Source of the DNA: Girardinichthys multiradiatus
Lineage: Eukaryota; Chordata; Actinopteri; Cyprinodontiformes; Goodeidae
Length of the DNA: 64,000 nt
Assembly (NCBI RefSeq): GCF_021462225.1
Contig: NC_061815.1
Location: forward strand, 49,539,873-49,603,872
Reading direction: 5' to 3'
Made by a program: the position numbers and the translations under genes. Position 1 is the first letter of the stretch; the number at the start of each line of letters is the position of its first letter. The notes below the pieces were generated by a model that was given only the letters and a program-made list of their open reading frames with translations, did not search any database and had not been told where the DNA came from. Positions 12,695-24,067 of this stretch are shown here, one piece after another.

Positions 12695-12820
12695 CTTGAC
12701 TTCTCTCTTTCATGTTCCTCAGCTCGTTGCTTGTTGGTCTCGTTCAGATGTTTTTTAATCTGATCTCCGCTCACATGGGTTTCCACCAGAGCCAAGACGG
12801 AGACCTCAATTTCACCTGCA
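12695..12820 (-). CDS. Candidate host exon, unidentified
   Basis: On the minus strand a 126-bp open segment encodes a charged, helical sequence (GEIEVSVLALVETHVSGDQI, then KKHLNETNKQRAEEHEREK). It is preceded by a good acceptor (CAGTCATCTTTTCAG) and followed by the donor AAG|GTGCGA. Entry and exit are both phase 2 and the length is a multiple of three, as expected of a real cassette exon. A nearby alternative donor (GAGG|GTAAAA) exists. The protein family is not recognised, and nothing in the flanks confirms a gene. Confidence 0.4.
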
Positions 12821-13932
12821 CTGAAAAGATGACTGAGAGCTGTCACCTTTGCTCGACACTAACAGAGCATTCATTTGCTTTCAACACTGAAAAGAAGCCT
12901 GTGTGTGGCTCTCTTGTGCCAACATGAAAAGATGAAAGAAAATGTGCTTTAGTTTGCTTTGTATAGGATGAGTCTTTGTCAGAAGGAAAAGGGATTTACA
13001 GCAGGAGGCTGGATCTCCCTCATACCCCTAGAAAGTTACAGATGGTGGTTTGAGCTGAAAAATTCCCTTAAATAACGTAGAGGTGGGTGCCATATGTAAG
13101 AAATTTAATGTAACTCAGTAGTTTAACAGAAATTGAAAAGTTTATGAATCATTTTATTTGCAGCAGAATGTGTTACACGTTTATTGCTGCGTTTTATATG
13201 CATGCTTCTGCAGCTGCTGCCACAAAGCATCACTATGATTACAGTGAACAGCAATAGACCAAAGGGATGTTTTCCTTGAGCAGGTTACATCAAATGGAGG
13301 GATGGATTATAGAAACATACGGACACAGTAGTGATATTGCATCAACAGAGTTTGGCTTTAACTTTCACTGTATGTGATGAAAGCAGCCGCAGCACTGATC
13401 CCATAGATATATGAAGGAGAATACTAAATAAGTATTTTGGGTACATAAAGATTGCTGACAGAGGATTGCCACAATTACATTTGATGAGTTATTAATTTAT
13501 TATTAATTTAGGGTTCAAGTTAAGTACTCCACAGCTACTAAAAACCTTGAATCAAAAATGAAACATTTCCTTCAGCTTGAAAAGTACTAAACCTGCTTTT
13601 TGCAAACGTCTTGGACTAATCTGTTACAGCTTTGTAGCTCATCTCCTGTCACATAATAACCAAAATAAATACAAATGACCTAGCATAGATGGCAAGCTGC
13701 TCGGTCAGATCAATCTCGCTAGTTTTTGGCTCCTACAAGTATCGCTGCAGCCTGTTGTGTGTCCAGTTCATTAACTGTGTAAATACTCAAAGTCAAAAAG
13801 AGGTCCATAGTAGAGTGATAAGGCCTGTAGCAATTATCTGACCATCACGTGATACAATTTTACTTCTCCAAAAACACTGTATGAGTGCCCCCAACTCCCC
13901 AAAGTTATGTAAACTGAATTAATCAAAAAATA

Positions 13933-13976
13933 TGTTGGAATGCCCTACCAGTAGGAGCCAGTAGGGCATTCCAACA
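13933..13976. other. Perfect 16-bp inverted repeat with 12-nt loop
   Basis: TGTTGGAATGCCCTAC is followed by a 12-base spacer and then its exact reverse complement GTAGGGCATTCCAACA. It sits in otherwise featureless sequence with no adjacent ORF. It could be a MITE relic, a local snap-back duplication or a small hairpin RNA. Confidence 0.9.
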
Positions 13977-15550
13977 TTCAGCATGCTGAGGTGAATGAAT
14001 CTTCATCAGTGCAGACAGAGTATCTGCATAATGTATTTGAAGGATAAGTAATGTTATCTTGGCATTGCTGCAATACCTGTGTAGCATTTATGTAAATTTT
14101 ACAACAGTGAACCATCTGTGCTGGAACCAGCCTCATGTCTAGGTGTAGGACACTGATGCATTGCTAGCTTTTAATAACAGCTGAAATCTCACACATATGA
14201 ATGACCTGTTACTATTAATCCCTCAGTGTTGATTATTTTATTTTCCTATATGTGTTGCATATTTTTAATATCCTTTTTTCTTTTAGTTTGTTTTACACTG
14301 TGTTTTCTTGCTACTTCTCTTGTTCCTTCTTTTGTTTACAGCATAATCTTGGTTTATTTTTACTTTTAATCTTAATTTGCCTCTATTTTGATTAAATTTT
14401 GTTGCAATGTGAGTTCATTTTTATTCCTTGATTTTGCCTTGTTTAACAAATTAAGTTTCATGTATGTTAAATAAATAAAGTTGAGTTGAATTGGAGCATA
14501 TGAGCAATAAATATGGCATTTCTAACTTTCAATGCTCTCAACAAAATGTTGAAAAATATCTAAATAATGTGTCACAGCCTGGTTTAGATGGAGATCATGA
14601 GATTATGATGCTACAGAGTCAGATGTGATGTTGGAACTAATTGTACTTGAAAGCAAGTATCTTCATCTGCCATAGAAACACATCTATGTCATAAGAGTTT
14701 AAATATGTATAAGATCTATACATTCCTTTAAAGAACAAATTAACCTAAAGAGCTTTAATTGTTTTTCACATTCTTTATCTTCTTCTAACATGAAGAACTA
14801 TTAATGTTGTTATCAAATATATCTATATACAGAAATTAGCAATTTTTTGACATAAAGTTCAAAAAATAACACTTCTGGTAGTTGTTGTATGTTGTGTCAT
14901 GCAACATCTGCTATCATTTACCACAACAGAATGGAAAAGGTTTTGTATTTGTTTGCCACTAGGTCCATAAATACTCAACATTTTTAATAAAAAGTTTTTT
15001 TTGTGAAGTTCCTTTTCTACTTTCATCTAAAACCTAAAAATGGAAATAAAATTGTGGTTCTTTAACTGTAAAACATATAAGTCCTATATAGTTTGTACTC
15101 ATAAAACTGGATAACGTCCTGTTTTCCAAAGCGTCATTTAGATTTTCGATCTGGACGTATAATATTCACAAATAATGTTAGTAGTTTTTAGTATGGTGCT
15201 TAGATGAGATTTTCTAGTTTATCCCCAGCCAATCATAATTGTTTGATTCCAGTCACTAGTTAATTTCTTAGTGCGTTTCTAGTTGTTCCTACATTTCTTC
15301 CTGCTTGGTCACTTATTTTCTTTAAATACTGATGTTGCTGCCTCTCGCAACAGAAAGTCTGGCGATGTGGAGATTCCAGGGTGCTTCTTCACCGCCTACT
15401 TGGATTTCGCTACAAGCTGGGCAAGAGGACGAAGTGTTGGGGCTGCAGGAGCGTTACTTGCTCTTGGGTTTGGAGACTTCTGGCTGTTTGCCACCTTCAG
15501 CATGGAATAGTCATGTTGAAACCAGAGCAACAGAAAAGTAAAAGTTAATA

Positions 15551-17118
15551 CAGGTCCTTCTCAAAATATTAGCATATTGTGATAAAGTTCATTATTTTCC
15601 ATAATGTCATGATGAAAATTTAACATTCATATATTTTAGATTCATTGCACACTAACTGAAATATTTCAGGTCTTTTATTGTCTTAATACGGATGATTTTG
15701 GCATACAGCTCATGAAAACCCAAAATTCCTATCTCACAAAATTAGCATATCATTAAAAGGGTCTCTAAACGAGCTATGAACCTAATCATCTGAATCAACG
15801 AGTTAACTCTAAACACCTGCAAAAGATTCCTGAGGCCTTTAAAACTCCCAGCCTGGTTCATCACTCAAAACCCCAATCATGGGTAAGACTGCCGACCTGA
15901 CTGCTGTCCAGAAGGCCACTATTGACATCCTCAAGCAAGAGGGTAAGACACAGAAAGAAATTTCTGAACGAATAGGCTGTTCCCAGAGTGCTGTATCAAG
16001 GCACCTCAGTGGGAAGTCTGTGGGAAGGAAAAAGTGTGGCAGAAAACGCTGCACAACGAGAAGAGGTGACCAGACCCTGAGGAAGATTGTGGAGAAGGGC
16101 CGATTCCAGACCTTGGGGGACCTGCGGAAGCAGTGGACTGAGTCTGGAGTAGAAGCATCCAGAGCCACCGTGCACAGGCGTGTGCAGGAAATGGGCTACA
16201 GGTGCCGCATTCCCCAGTCCTGGGCTACAGAGAAGCAGCACTGGACTGTTGCTCAGTGGTCCAAAGTACTTTTTTCGGATGAAAGCAAATTCTGCATGTC
16301 ATTCGGAAATCAAGGTGCCAGAGTCTGGAGGAAGACTGGGGAGAAGGAAATGCCAAAATGCCAGAAGTCCAGTGTCAAGTACCCACAGTCAGTGATGGTC
16401 TGGGGTGCCGTGTCAGCTGCTGGTGTTGGTCCACTGTGTTTTATCAAGTGCAGGGTCAATGCAGCTAGCTATCAGGAGATTTTGGAGCACTTCATGCTTC
16501 CATCTGCTGAAAAGCTTTATGGAGATGAAGATTTCATTTTTCAGCACGACCTGGCACCTGCTCACAGTGCCAAAACCACTGGTAAATGGTTTACTGACCA
16601 TGGTATCACTGTGCTCAATTGGCCTGCCAACTCTCCTGACCTGAACCCCATAGAGAATCTGTGGGATATTGTGAAGAGAACGTTGAGAGACTCAAGACCC
16701 AACACTCTGGATGAGCTAAAGGCCGCTATCGAAGCATCCTGGGCCTCCATAAGACCTCAGCAGTGCCACAGGCTGATTGCCTCCATGCCACGCCGCATTG
16801 AAGCAGTCATTTCTGCAAAAGGATTCCCGACCAAGTATTGAGTGCATAACTGTACATGATTATTTGAAGGTTGACGTTTTTTGTATTAAAAACACTTTTC
16901 TTTTATTGGTTGGATGAAATATGCTAATTTTGTGAGATAGGAATTTTGGGTTTTCATGAGCTGTATGCCAAAATCATCCGTATTAAGACAATAAAAGACC
17001 TGAAATATTTCAGTTAGTGTGCAATGAATCTAAAATATATGAATGTTACATTTTCATCATTACATTATAGAAAATAATGAACTTTATCACAATATGCTAA
17101 TTTTTTGAGAAGGACCTG
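15551..17118 (+). mobile_element. Young Tc1-like transposon with 200-bp IR/DR ends
   Basis: The element is 1568 bp with TA duplications on both sides (15,549-15,550 and 17,119-17,120). The inverted repeats are 15,551-15,750 and 16,919-17,118, each 200 bp, with four mismatches by eye. Each repeat has two related direct copies: an outer TCTCAAAATATTAGCATAT and an inner TCTCACAAAATTAGCATAT. That is the IR/DR layout of Tc1 elements of the Sleeping Beauty kind. The single ORF fills the interior. High repeat identity and an open reading frame indicate a recent insertion. Confidence 0.97.
15879..16841 (+). CDS. Tc1-like DD34E transposase, open reading frame, linker deletion
   Basis: A 320-residue cut-and-paste transposase. 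Residues 1-60 form the first helix-turn-helix (IDILKQEGKTQKEISERIG) and the basic GRKKCGRKR stretch that resembles an AT-hook and nuclear signal. Residues 63-110 form the second helix-turn-helix. The catalytic triad is Asp134 (LFSDES), Asp224 (FQHDLAPAH) and Glu259 (SPDLNPIENLW), with 34 residues between the last two. The protein ends in the usual FPTKY. The start is the ATG after AAACCCCAATC. Between IPQ (113) and WATEK (115) about 15 residues are absent compared with the relic at 10.97 kb, which keeps LKPLMNQRHQQKPFT there. This in-frame loss shortens the interdomain linker and may affect activity. Confidence 0.93.
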   Translation: MGKTADLTAVQKATIDILKQEGKTQKEISERIGCSQSAVSRHLSGKSVGRKKCGRKRCTTRRGDQTLRKIVEKGRFQTLGDLRKQWTESGVEASRATVHRRVQEMGYRCRIPQSWATEKQHWTVAQWSKVLFSDESKFCMSFGNQGARVWRKTGEKEMPKCQKSSVKYPQSVMVWGAVSAAGVGPLCFIKCRVNAASYQEILEHFMLPSAEKLYGDEDFIFQHDLAPAHSAKTTGKWFTDHGITVLNWPANSPDLNPIENLWDIVKRTLRDSRPNTLDELKAAIEASWASIRPQQCHRLIASMPRRIEAVISAKGFPTKY

Positions 17119-17120
17119 TA

Positions 17121-18532
17121 TTATGTCTTCATAATATTTTGAATGATACAGTTAAAAGGGATACGTTCATGATCATAAGCATTGTTTCTGTCTTATTTCT
17201 GAGCATTTCTCTATGTTGTTATGCAGGTGACTCTAAAGAGGGACTGATGCTATGCGGTGCTGCAGTTTCAGTTTAAATCTTAGGGGAATTTTGCTAATCA
17301 TCTTGTAAACAACCAGGAAAAAGATTATAGGGTTCTCCATCTACCTGCCTATTTACCTTCCAGTCTGCCAGTGATTCACTCCCTCTTTATCAGTGATCGC
17401 TCAGTTTTGAAACGCTGATTGTCTCAAAAAGGGTTTCTGCATTTTGCTGTACAGCTGTGTAATGGCTAAACGATTGCTCAGTTTGCTTCATTTCCCCCAC
17501 TGCATATATCTTTGAGCTGGAAACCACAGGTGCCCTTTCAGGTAATCCATTTTCTTGTCTCATATTTGCATATATGCATAATGCATGGAAAAATGGCATC
17601 CCTAGGAGAGGATCCAATGAGAGAAGACTATTTTTAGTGTGCACCTGGCATCAGTACAGCCTTTCTTGATATCTCAGGTTCAATTATAAAGGTTTTGTGC
17701 CAGCAAGGAAGACTGAGGAGTGGCGGCTGCGATTGGATGCTTAATGCCCTCATGGATTACATACCATGCTTTTTGTTTATGAAAGTTGAAAATAATCCCT
17801 CAAAATAGAACCGAACCAGGCAAGTGAAAATATGAACATACTTTTAAACACAGCATCACTCAGTCAAGGCTTTCATCTTTTCTTTATGTCAAAGGAGTAA
17901 AATGTGGACGAAGAAGCATTAATCTCAAACACAACAGAAGGAAGAAAATAAAAACATACAGATGAAAAGAAATTGTCCCATTTTTCATTCAGATTTGTGT
18001 CTGTCGTTCTGAGGCTCTGTCTAGGTCTGTTCTCCAGGACTTGGGCCTTCCTCCTCCTATCAGTCACATGCAGCTCGCTGAGCTCTGCAGGCACAAATTT
18101 ATATTGTCAAACTCAATAATGACAGTAAGCATATTGAATTCTTAAAGCTTGTTCCACACTTTCACCAAAGTCTGCAGATTAAATTGTATTGCAAGAGTAA
18201 AGACAAGTCAAGTTTACATGGCTGAGAAGTTTATCCTTCTTTTATCTTATTGCTGTCCCTGTTACTTATTGTTTCACTTTGTCTGTTTGCTTGACATTTA
18301 TATGAAATAACTGTTTCTCTCAGTAGAGGAAATTCAGGTAAGCCTTAATATTACTGCAAATAATATTAATGTGCATGAGGCCCAAGTCTTTTCCTATACC
18401 CATGTCTGCTTTTAGCTAGAGGCACATGATTTGTGAAGAGAAGAAAGGCAGCTTCTGTTTGAAGGACATTATCTGAATATAACTGGATTTTGCTTCTAGG
18501 TCTGCAGTGCACAGATTTCTCTCCAGATGCAG
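17121..18532. other. No gene recognised; homeodomain/POU-like motif block at 17.56 kb
   Basis: Around 17,562-17,583 lies ATTTGCATATATGCATAATG, with two octamer-like cores. The surrounding 17,500-17,740 is high-complexity and lacks repeats, so it could be a conserved element. Nothing else stands out except the exon-like segment listed separately. Confidence 0.3.
17960..18084 (-). CDS. Candidate host exon, unidentified
   Basis: On the minus strand an open segment of 41 codons (starting LSELHVTDRRRKAQVLENRP and ending NEKWDNFF) lies between a strong acceptor (TTTGTGCCTGCAG) and a strong donor (TCATCT|GTATGT). With the second AG of CAGAG as acceptor (exon 17,960-18,082) it is 123 bp and phase 0 at both ends. 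The charged, helical composition is protein-like, but the family is not recognised. It lies on the same strand as the 12.7-kb candidate. The exit phase here (0) and entry phase there (2) do not join directly, so other exons would be needed between them. Confidence 0.4.
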
Positions 18533-18720
18533 AACCTGGCAAAAGTATTCATACCCTTTTTACTCTGACAAATGCTGTCAAGTTCCAATCACAAACTTCT
18601 GTGTATTGTATTAGGATTTTATGTAACACAAAGTAACATATCAGCACAAAAATATTAATAAAAAACATTGTGGTTTGTGGTTGTAATGGGAAAAAGGTTA
18701 GTGGCACAGTGCTGGCTAAT
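18533..18720. mobile_element. Tc1-like terminal relic
   Basis: It has GGCAAAAGTATTCATACC followed by about 150 bp resembling the terminal inverted repeat of the common fish Tc1-like family (TTAGGATTTTATGTAACACA, then TGGTTTGTGGTTGTAATG). Only the end remains, with no transposase. Confidence 0.55.
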
Positions 18721-18790
18721 AGTTTTGCTTTAAATTTATTACTTGTAATCAAAGCATGGAGGCTATATTGCTTTGTGCCTAAAGTTGCAT

Positions 18791-19563
18791 TTGCAAGAAG
18801 TCCTGTGTTTCTTTGTTCAGAAATCTGTATGCAGGTGACTTAGTGTGAGGTGTCTGCAAGTCTATCGCGGCAGGATGGGACAGAGAAAGATCGCTATCTC
18901 TTTGATGGATTGCAGAGTGGAGGCGATTTAAAATATTATTACAACACAGTTTCTGGCTTGCTACAGGGTGCTGGCTAACATATTGCTCCTCTTGTGTGTT
19001 GAGTCCTTGTCTGCTTCAGTTTAAAATTAAGCAACAATTCTGACACAAGGCAACTGCAGGGATTTGTGTGTGTAAACTAGTTTTGTGGAAAACGGGAGCA
19101 ACAAAATAGCACTGATCTCTGTTCCTGTGCACTAATGCTGCAGCATCCTCAACTTCCTTCGTTTTTCAAAGACCAGTTTGGTTATGCAATTGAAGGACAA
19201 AAAGTGATAGCGCAGCAAAACAACAGTCCCAGTTTAATTCGCGTCTAATGACAGTGCTGCTAAGTGGACCCCTGCCTCTGGAGGTGTAGGACAGGAAAAA
19301 CCTCATTAACTTTTTTGTGTATCTCCTTTTCTCCCTTCAGAGAACATCCCAGGCTTATCTGTTGAGTGATTAGATGTGCAATGAAGAAAATTTTTTGTAC
19401 ACATGTAACGTACCAAAAGCCCAGCAGGAATGTCCCCAAGGGAGATGCAAATGATCCAGTTTTTCTGTGCGTAAGTGGTGGGAGAGAGAGAAGGAGACAG
19501 GACTGTGAATGGTGGAAGCATTACAGAAACAATGGCTCTAAAAAAACATATTCCTCTCTATAT

Positions 19564-19565
<2 letters not shown>
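18791..19565. other. No gene recognised
   Basis: Mixed-complexity sequence. Frames here are short and run into the GT repeat. No domain or splice structure is supported. Confidence 0.5.

Positions 19566-19630
<65 letters not shown>
19566..19630 (+). repeat. (GT)n microsatellite
   Basis: Uninterrupted GT run of about 32 units. It generates the artificial CVCV frames around it. Confidence 0.98.
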
Positions 19631-19634
<4 letters not shown>

Positions 19635-20469
19635 TGTATTTTTACTTTTCTCCTCTAAGGTCAATAACTCAGCAGCCATGACATAAATGATTTATGCTTG
19701 GCATCATCTGAAAATGTTGGTTTCAGCATAGACCATGTATTGATCGTTTGCTATTGACTGAAGAGCAAGGTGTCAGATTCAGTTGAGGAAACATGAGGCT
19801 TCTGTATTAATGTGGTTTTGTTTTCTGCTCATTAGGCCCATCCTCAATCTTCTCTGCTGCTGATTCTGTTGTTGTCAAGAACATACAAGTGGTCTGACTT
19901 TATACAATGCTGTGAAATGTTTTTCCCATTTAGAGATTTTTTTTTTCTTATTTCAAAGTGTTACAAAAAAGCTAATATTTGTGAGGGAGCAAATACTTTT
20001 TACAGCCATTCCTTGTTTTTATCTCTGAACATATGATTTGCCTACGTTTTGCCCCTTAATAGCGGCGTCAAGTTTTAAACAGCCCTTCTTGTCACTAGGA
20101 TAATTTTTTTCACTCAATTGTGCATTTGGTTTTTTTGTCATCATTTGCCCTTGGTTATTGTTGTTAGCTTCTCTATTCTATGACATAAAAATGCATTTTT
20201 GTTCTTTTTTGTTTTTAAAGCATTTCTCTGAAAATTTATGTTGCCTCAACCAAAAAACAAGGATCTACGCGTTTCTTCTCCAACACACAATAACATGAAT
20301 ATCTCATTACCAAACCTCTGCAGAGCTGCTGCATGACTGAATGCTGATGAGGGAATTCAGCCATTTGATTCAGGTGTGTTTGAGAAAGGACACATCGAAA
20401 AGCTACAAGATAGTACCTCTGAGGAATAGACTTGGGTACCCCTGATATAAACTAAACCACATTTATGTT
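19631..20469. other. Repeat debris without a gene
   Basis: At 19,895-20,015 a terminal-repeat-like fragment ends in 'GGAGCAAATACTTTTTACAG', of the type closing Tc1-like elements. At 20,325-20,450 is a fragment with TTGATTCAGGTGTGTTTGAG that resembles a widespread fish hAT-type MITE. Neither has clear boundaries. Confidence 0.35.
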
Positions 20470-20909
20470 ACAAAATGCAGCAGTTTATGCTGCTGATAAG
20501 GTTTAAAGTTTTCATCTTTTATCACATTACACCCATAAAATTCAGTCTGTTTGACTAACACAAGACTAACACAAGATGGTGAATAGTTATGAAGTGGAAG
20601 GGAAGATATACATGAATCTTAAATATTTTAATAAATATAAATTGGAGTGTGTTCATTTGTATTCTGTTCCACTTGGGTCAATACTCTGTAGGGGGCCGCA
20701 GGTCTTTTTGGGTTTGTCTTCAACAGCTTTGAATGTATACAGACTGAAAGTTTTGCCCATTCGTCTTTGCAAAACAGCTCAAATTCAGTCAGATTGGATG
20801 AAGAACATCTGTGAACATCAGTTTTTAAGTTCTGCCACAGATTCTGAGTTTGATTTAAATCTGGACTTTGACTAGGCTGTTGTAACTGATAAAAATGATT
20901 TGGTCTAAA

Positions 20910-21060
20910 CCAGTAGTGTCCAAAGTCAGTTCTCAAGGCCCGTTACCCGGAATGTTATCCTAATTCAATGCACATGATTTAAATTAAAGATTCCTTGGTG
21001 AAGCTCTGATAAGGTAATTCAGCTATTTGAATTTGCTGAGTTGGGGCAAAGACATATCTA
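20910..21060. repeat. MITE-like fragment inside the Tc1 relic
   Basis: It carries AGTTCTCAAGGCCCG, ATGATTTAAATTAAAGATTC and GAAGCTCTGATAAGG, similar to the 20.33-20.45-kb fragment. It resembles non-autonomous hAT elements of fish. The transposase relic continues on both sides. Confidence 0.4.
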
Positions 21061-22021
21061 AACTTTACATGGAAATTTAAAGTTTGACTGTAACACCTCA
21101 ATCTGCTAAACCATCCATTGTATCTCTGGCTGTATGTTCAGGGTGGTTCTCCTGCTGGAAGGTGAACCTCCACCTCAGTCTCAGGTCTTCTGCAGCCTCC
21201 AACAGGTTTTCTTCCAAGTTTCTTTTGGATTTAGCTTCATCCATCTTCCCAGTTCTGATAAATGAAAACATTTACATAGCATGATGCTGCCAATACTATG
21301 TTTAACCATGAAAATGGTGTGTCCAGGGTTTCTTTTGCATGTTCACCATGCAGAAGACACTTTAATCTTATCAGAGCACCTTCCTCCACATGTTTGCTGT
21401 GTCGCCTGTGTGGCTCGTGACAAAACAAAAACAGAACTTCTTTTGGCTTTTTTTCCAACAACGTCTTTCTTCTTGTCATTCTTTCATTAAGGCCAGATTT
21501 GTGGAGATTTTGGTTGTGCAAACTAATAGTTGTTGTGGACACATTCTGCCACCTGAGCCATGGATCTGTGGATTAGTAGGTCAGCAGGTGGTTCATCCTC
21601 TCTCCATGTCCAGATGATGTATTGAACAGAGCTCTGAGAGATGTTCAAAGCTTGGGATATTATTTTAGAACCCAACCCTGCTTTAAACGTCTCCACAACA
21701 TTCTCTGTGACCTGTCTGCTGGGATCCGTGGTCTCCATAATGTTGGTTGTTCTCTGATGTTCTCTAACGAACCTCTGAGGCCACAAACAGAACAGCTGCA
21801 GTCAGACTCAGATGTAATTAGACACAGATGGACTCTGACAATAATGTGACAATTATTATCACATTGGATTATGTTTAGGGGTATCAGAGTAAAGGGGCTA
21901 CATTTATCAGACTTCTATCTGTGAATAATTGCTGAAAATGTTCCCCCTCTTCAGAAATGTGCACTTTGTGTTGGTCTGTCACGTAAAATCCAAAGAAAAG
22001 GCAATGATGTTTTAATATTCT

Positions 22022-22258
22022 CACCAGGTACTCCGGCTTCCTCCCACAGTCCAAAGACATGCCTGTTAGGTTAATTGGTAACTGTAAATTGCCCTTAGGT
22101 GTATGAATGAGTGTGTGCTTGGTTGTTTGTGTGTTGCTCTGCGATGGACTGGTGACCTGTCCAGGGTGTACCCCGCCTCTCGCCCATAGACTGCTGGAGA
22201 TAGGCACCAGCTCCCCCGCGACCCACTATGGAATAAGCGGTAGAAAATGACTGACTGA
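22022..22258 (+). repeat. LINE 3' tail (L2/Maui type)
   Basis: It has CTCCGGCTTCCTCCCACAGT, GACCTGTCCAGGGTGTACCC, CGCCTCTCGCCC and AGCTCCCCCGCGACCCACTA, finishing in (GACTGACT)-like terminal repeats. This is the characteristic 3' end of a fish L2-like LINE. The minus-strand frame over it is a shadow. A second copy is at 59.54 kb. Confidence 0.75.
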
Positions 22259-22325
22259 GTGACTGTTTTAATATTATTGTGAAAAGATTAGGAAATGTTT
22301 AAAGGGTATGATTACTTTTGAACAT

Positions 22326-22874
22326 ATTCATTAGTGGCTAATGGGAGAGAGGGGCAGGGTAGACCTTGAACCAGTCACTATAGCGACAGTGAGGCACAAA
22401 ACAGAACCATGCCCCAGAACCACAAACACACAAATTACCTGAGGGCAGGTAGAGTCAGTTAACTCAACATGAATGTTTTGAGCATTGGGAAGAAGACAGA
22501 AAACCTGCAGAGAACATGCACACTCCACCGAGAAAGGCCCCAGTAAGGATTTGAAGTCAACACCAAGTCCAACCGTGTTAACAACTGCACCATTGTGCAT
22601 CTCACCTGCACAGTGTAATTGACTGAATATTGACGGAATACTGTTAAACAGCTGACAGATATAACTGCAGCGGAGCAAAAATTTTGTATATTTCAATTTA
22701 ATTTAATATCCAACACAGTGAAAATTCAAATGCAAATTGTGTTTTCTTTGCATGTTTGCCAGAGTTTCTTCTAAGCTCTAAATACTGATAATTTGGTGGT
22801 GATGATTTTTAGTACTCCAGATGGACTTTGCAGTTGTGTGTTTCTGTACGCCTGTCTGCTGGCCTGCAGTTGGT

Positions 22875-22876
<2 letters not shown>
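22326..22876. other. No gene recognised
   Basis: An open minus-strand frame of 121 codons (22,331-22,696) has no recognisable domain and no splice or start context that favours it. Confidence 0.4.

Positions 22877-22950
<74 letters not shown>
22877..22950 (+). repeat. (GT)n microsatellite
   Basis: Uninterrupted GT run of about 37 units. Confidence 0.98.
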
Positions 22951-22954
<4 letters not shown>

Positions 22955-23652
22955 GAAACTATTAAGGATTGTGATCCTGTTTTTTATTGACTAGGCTGTT
23001 CTAAGAAGCCGTGCTTATCACAACCCCTCAGGGCACCTATGTTAATCCCCGGGAAAAGATGACATCAAATGGAAGCAGAGCAAAGGATTATGGGGGATGT
23101 TGTGGAGCATGATCAGTTGCTACTGACAACTGGATGGAGGGGAAGGAATCCTCCCCAGGTATAACCAAAGAAACCCCTGAAATAATAAGAAATGGGATAA
23201 GAACACACACACAGACACACACACAATGTGTGTATTAACCATTAGAACTCAGATGGAAGATGCAACACAACCATCCACTGCATTAATTTTTATCAGACTA
23301 GCTCATATAAGGTTAATGTTTCCTACAGAATTTTACACTCCTTGGGTAAATCATCTGCTGGATTTTCATATAATTAGATGCAACTAATAATGCACAAACA
23401 AAAGGAAACTTTTGGGGGCTTTTCATACATGCATCAAACACTGTATACAGTGCTGTGCAAAAGTCTGGAGTCAAACGTTTCTTCCAAGCATTTCTTTTGA
23501 TGGTGAAGTGATGCTGAGTTGCAGAGCATCAGAGAAAGATTTCGTTTTCATCACACTTTCGTATTTACAGCCTTATTCAATAATTAAATAAACATATGTT
23601 CCCTTAAAGTGCTGCATACATTACCACATAATGACAAAGTGAAGAAAGTTAG
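22951..23652. other. No gene; Tc1-like terminal fragment at 23.45-23.64 kb
   Basis: ACAGTGCTGTGCAAAAGTCT at 23,450-23,469 and ACAGCCTTATTC with CACATAATGACAAAGTGAAG at 23,570-23,644 look like pieces of a Tc1-like terminal repeat. The rest shows nothing. Confidence 0.4.
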
Positions 23653-24067
23653 TGTTGGGGAAATGTATATAAGTTATCATTGTTTAGTTTAAACTAGGTT
23701 TATGTTTTAAGTTCTACTCTGGTTAAGATGATTCCTGTGATTGTTTTTTAGTGTGTAAAAGGGAGTGGAGAGTTAAGGAATGTGGTCTGGAGTGGATCAA
23801 TCCCTGGACATGACATGCTTATACCATATATGGGAATGACCACTCTTCTAAGTTGAAATCTCTGTAAGAATTGGCTAAACTGATTCCCGCTTTTTACTTG
23901 AAAGAATGTGAGTTGTAAATAAAAGGCTGGTGCAAGGACTTCTTCCTTTGTGAGAAGGAAGTCGCTGTTCTGCAGAGGACTGTCTCTCCCTTGCAAGTCA
24001 AACTTATTTGGTTCATTTGTGTCTTCTTTTGCACTGATCTGTAATTATCAGCTTTCTAACTCTAACA
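23653..24067 (+). repeat. ERV long terminal repeat (plus orientation)
   Basis: It begins TGTTGGGGAAATG and ends CTCTAACA (TG...CA). It holds an AATAAA signal at about 23,919 in the right place for an R/U5 boundary. A tRNA-Tyr-like primer-binding site follows immediately, which fixes the orientation as plus and identifies it as a 5' LTR. No partner LTR was seen in the window. Confidence 0.75.

Larger units (their letters stand above)
11961..15548. other. No gene recognised apart from the exon-like and hairpin entries
   Basis: AT-rich sequence, largely without long frames. A LINE-tail-like end (TAAATAAATAAAGTTGAGTTG) is at about 14,467-14,490. The block 15,290-15,540 has overlapping frames of about 70 codons but no domain I recognise. 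Confidence 0.4.
20470..22325 (-). pseudogene. Degenerate Tc1-like element, minus strand, itself interrupted
   Basis: Read on the minus strand, the N-terminal part lies at 21,850-21,480, a middle part at 21,400-21,070, and the C-terminal part at 20,900-20,640 with SQSPDLNQTQNLWQNLK (the catalytic Glu position reads Gln). Terminal sequence is at 20,470-20,530 and at 22,260-22,325 (GGGTATGATTACTTTTGAAC). It is interrupted by a MITE-like piece (about 20,910-21,060) and by a LINE tail (22,022-22,258). Many stops and frame breaks: long dead. Confidence 0.75.

Noticed and set aside
19366..19686. Frames with CVCVCV runs
   Set aside because: They are translations of a (GT)n microsatellite, not proteins.
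22793..22990. 65-codon frame with a Val/Cys run
   Set aside because: Same cause: a (GT)n repeat.
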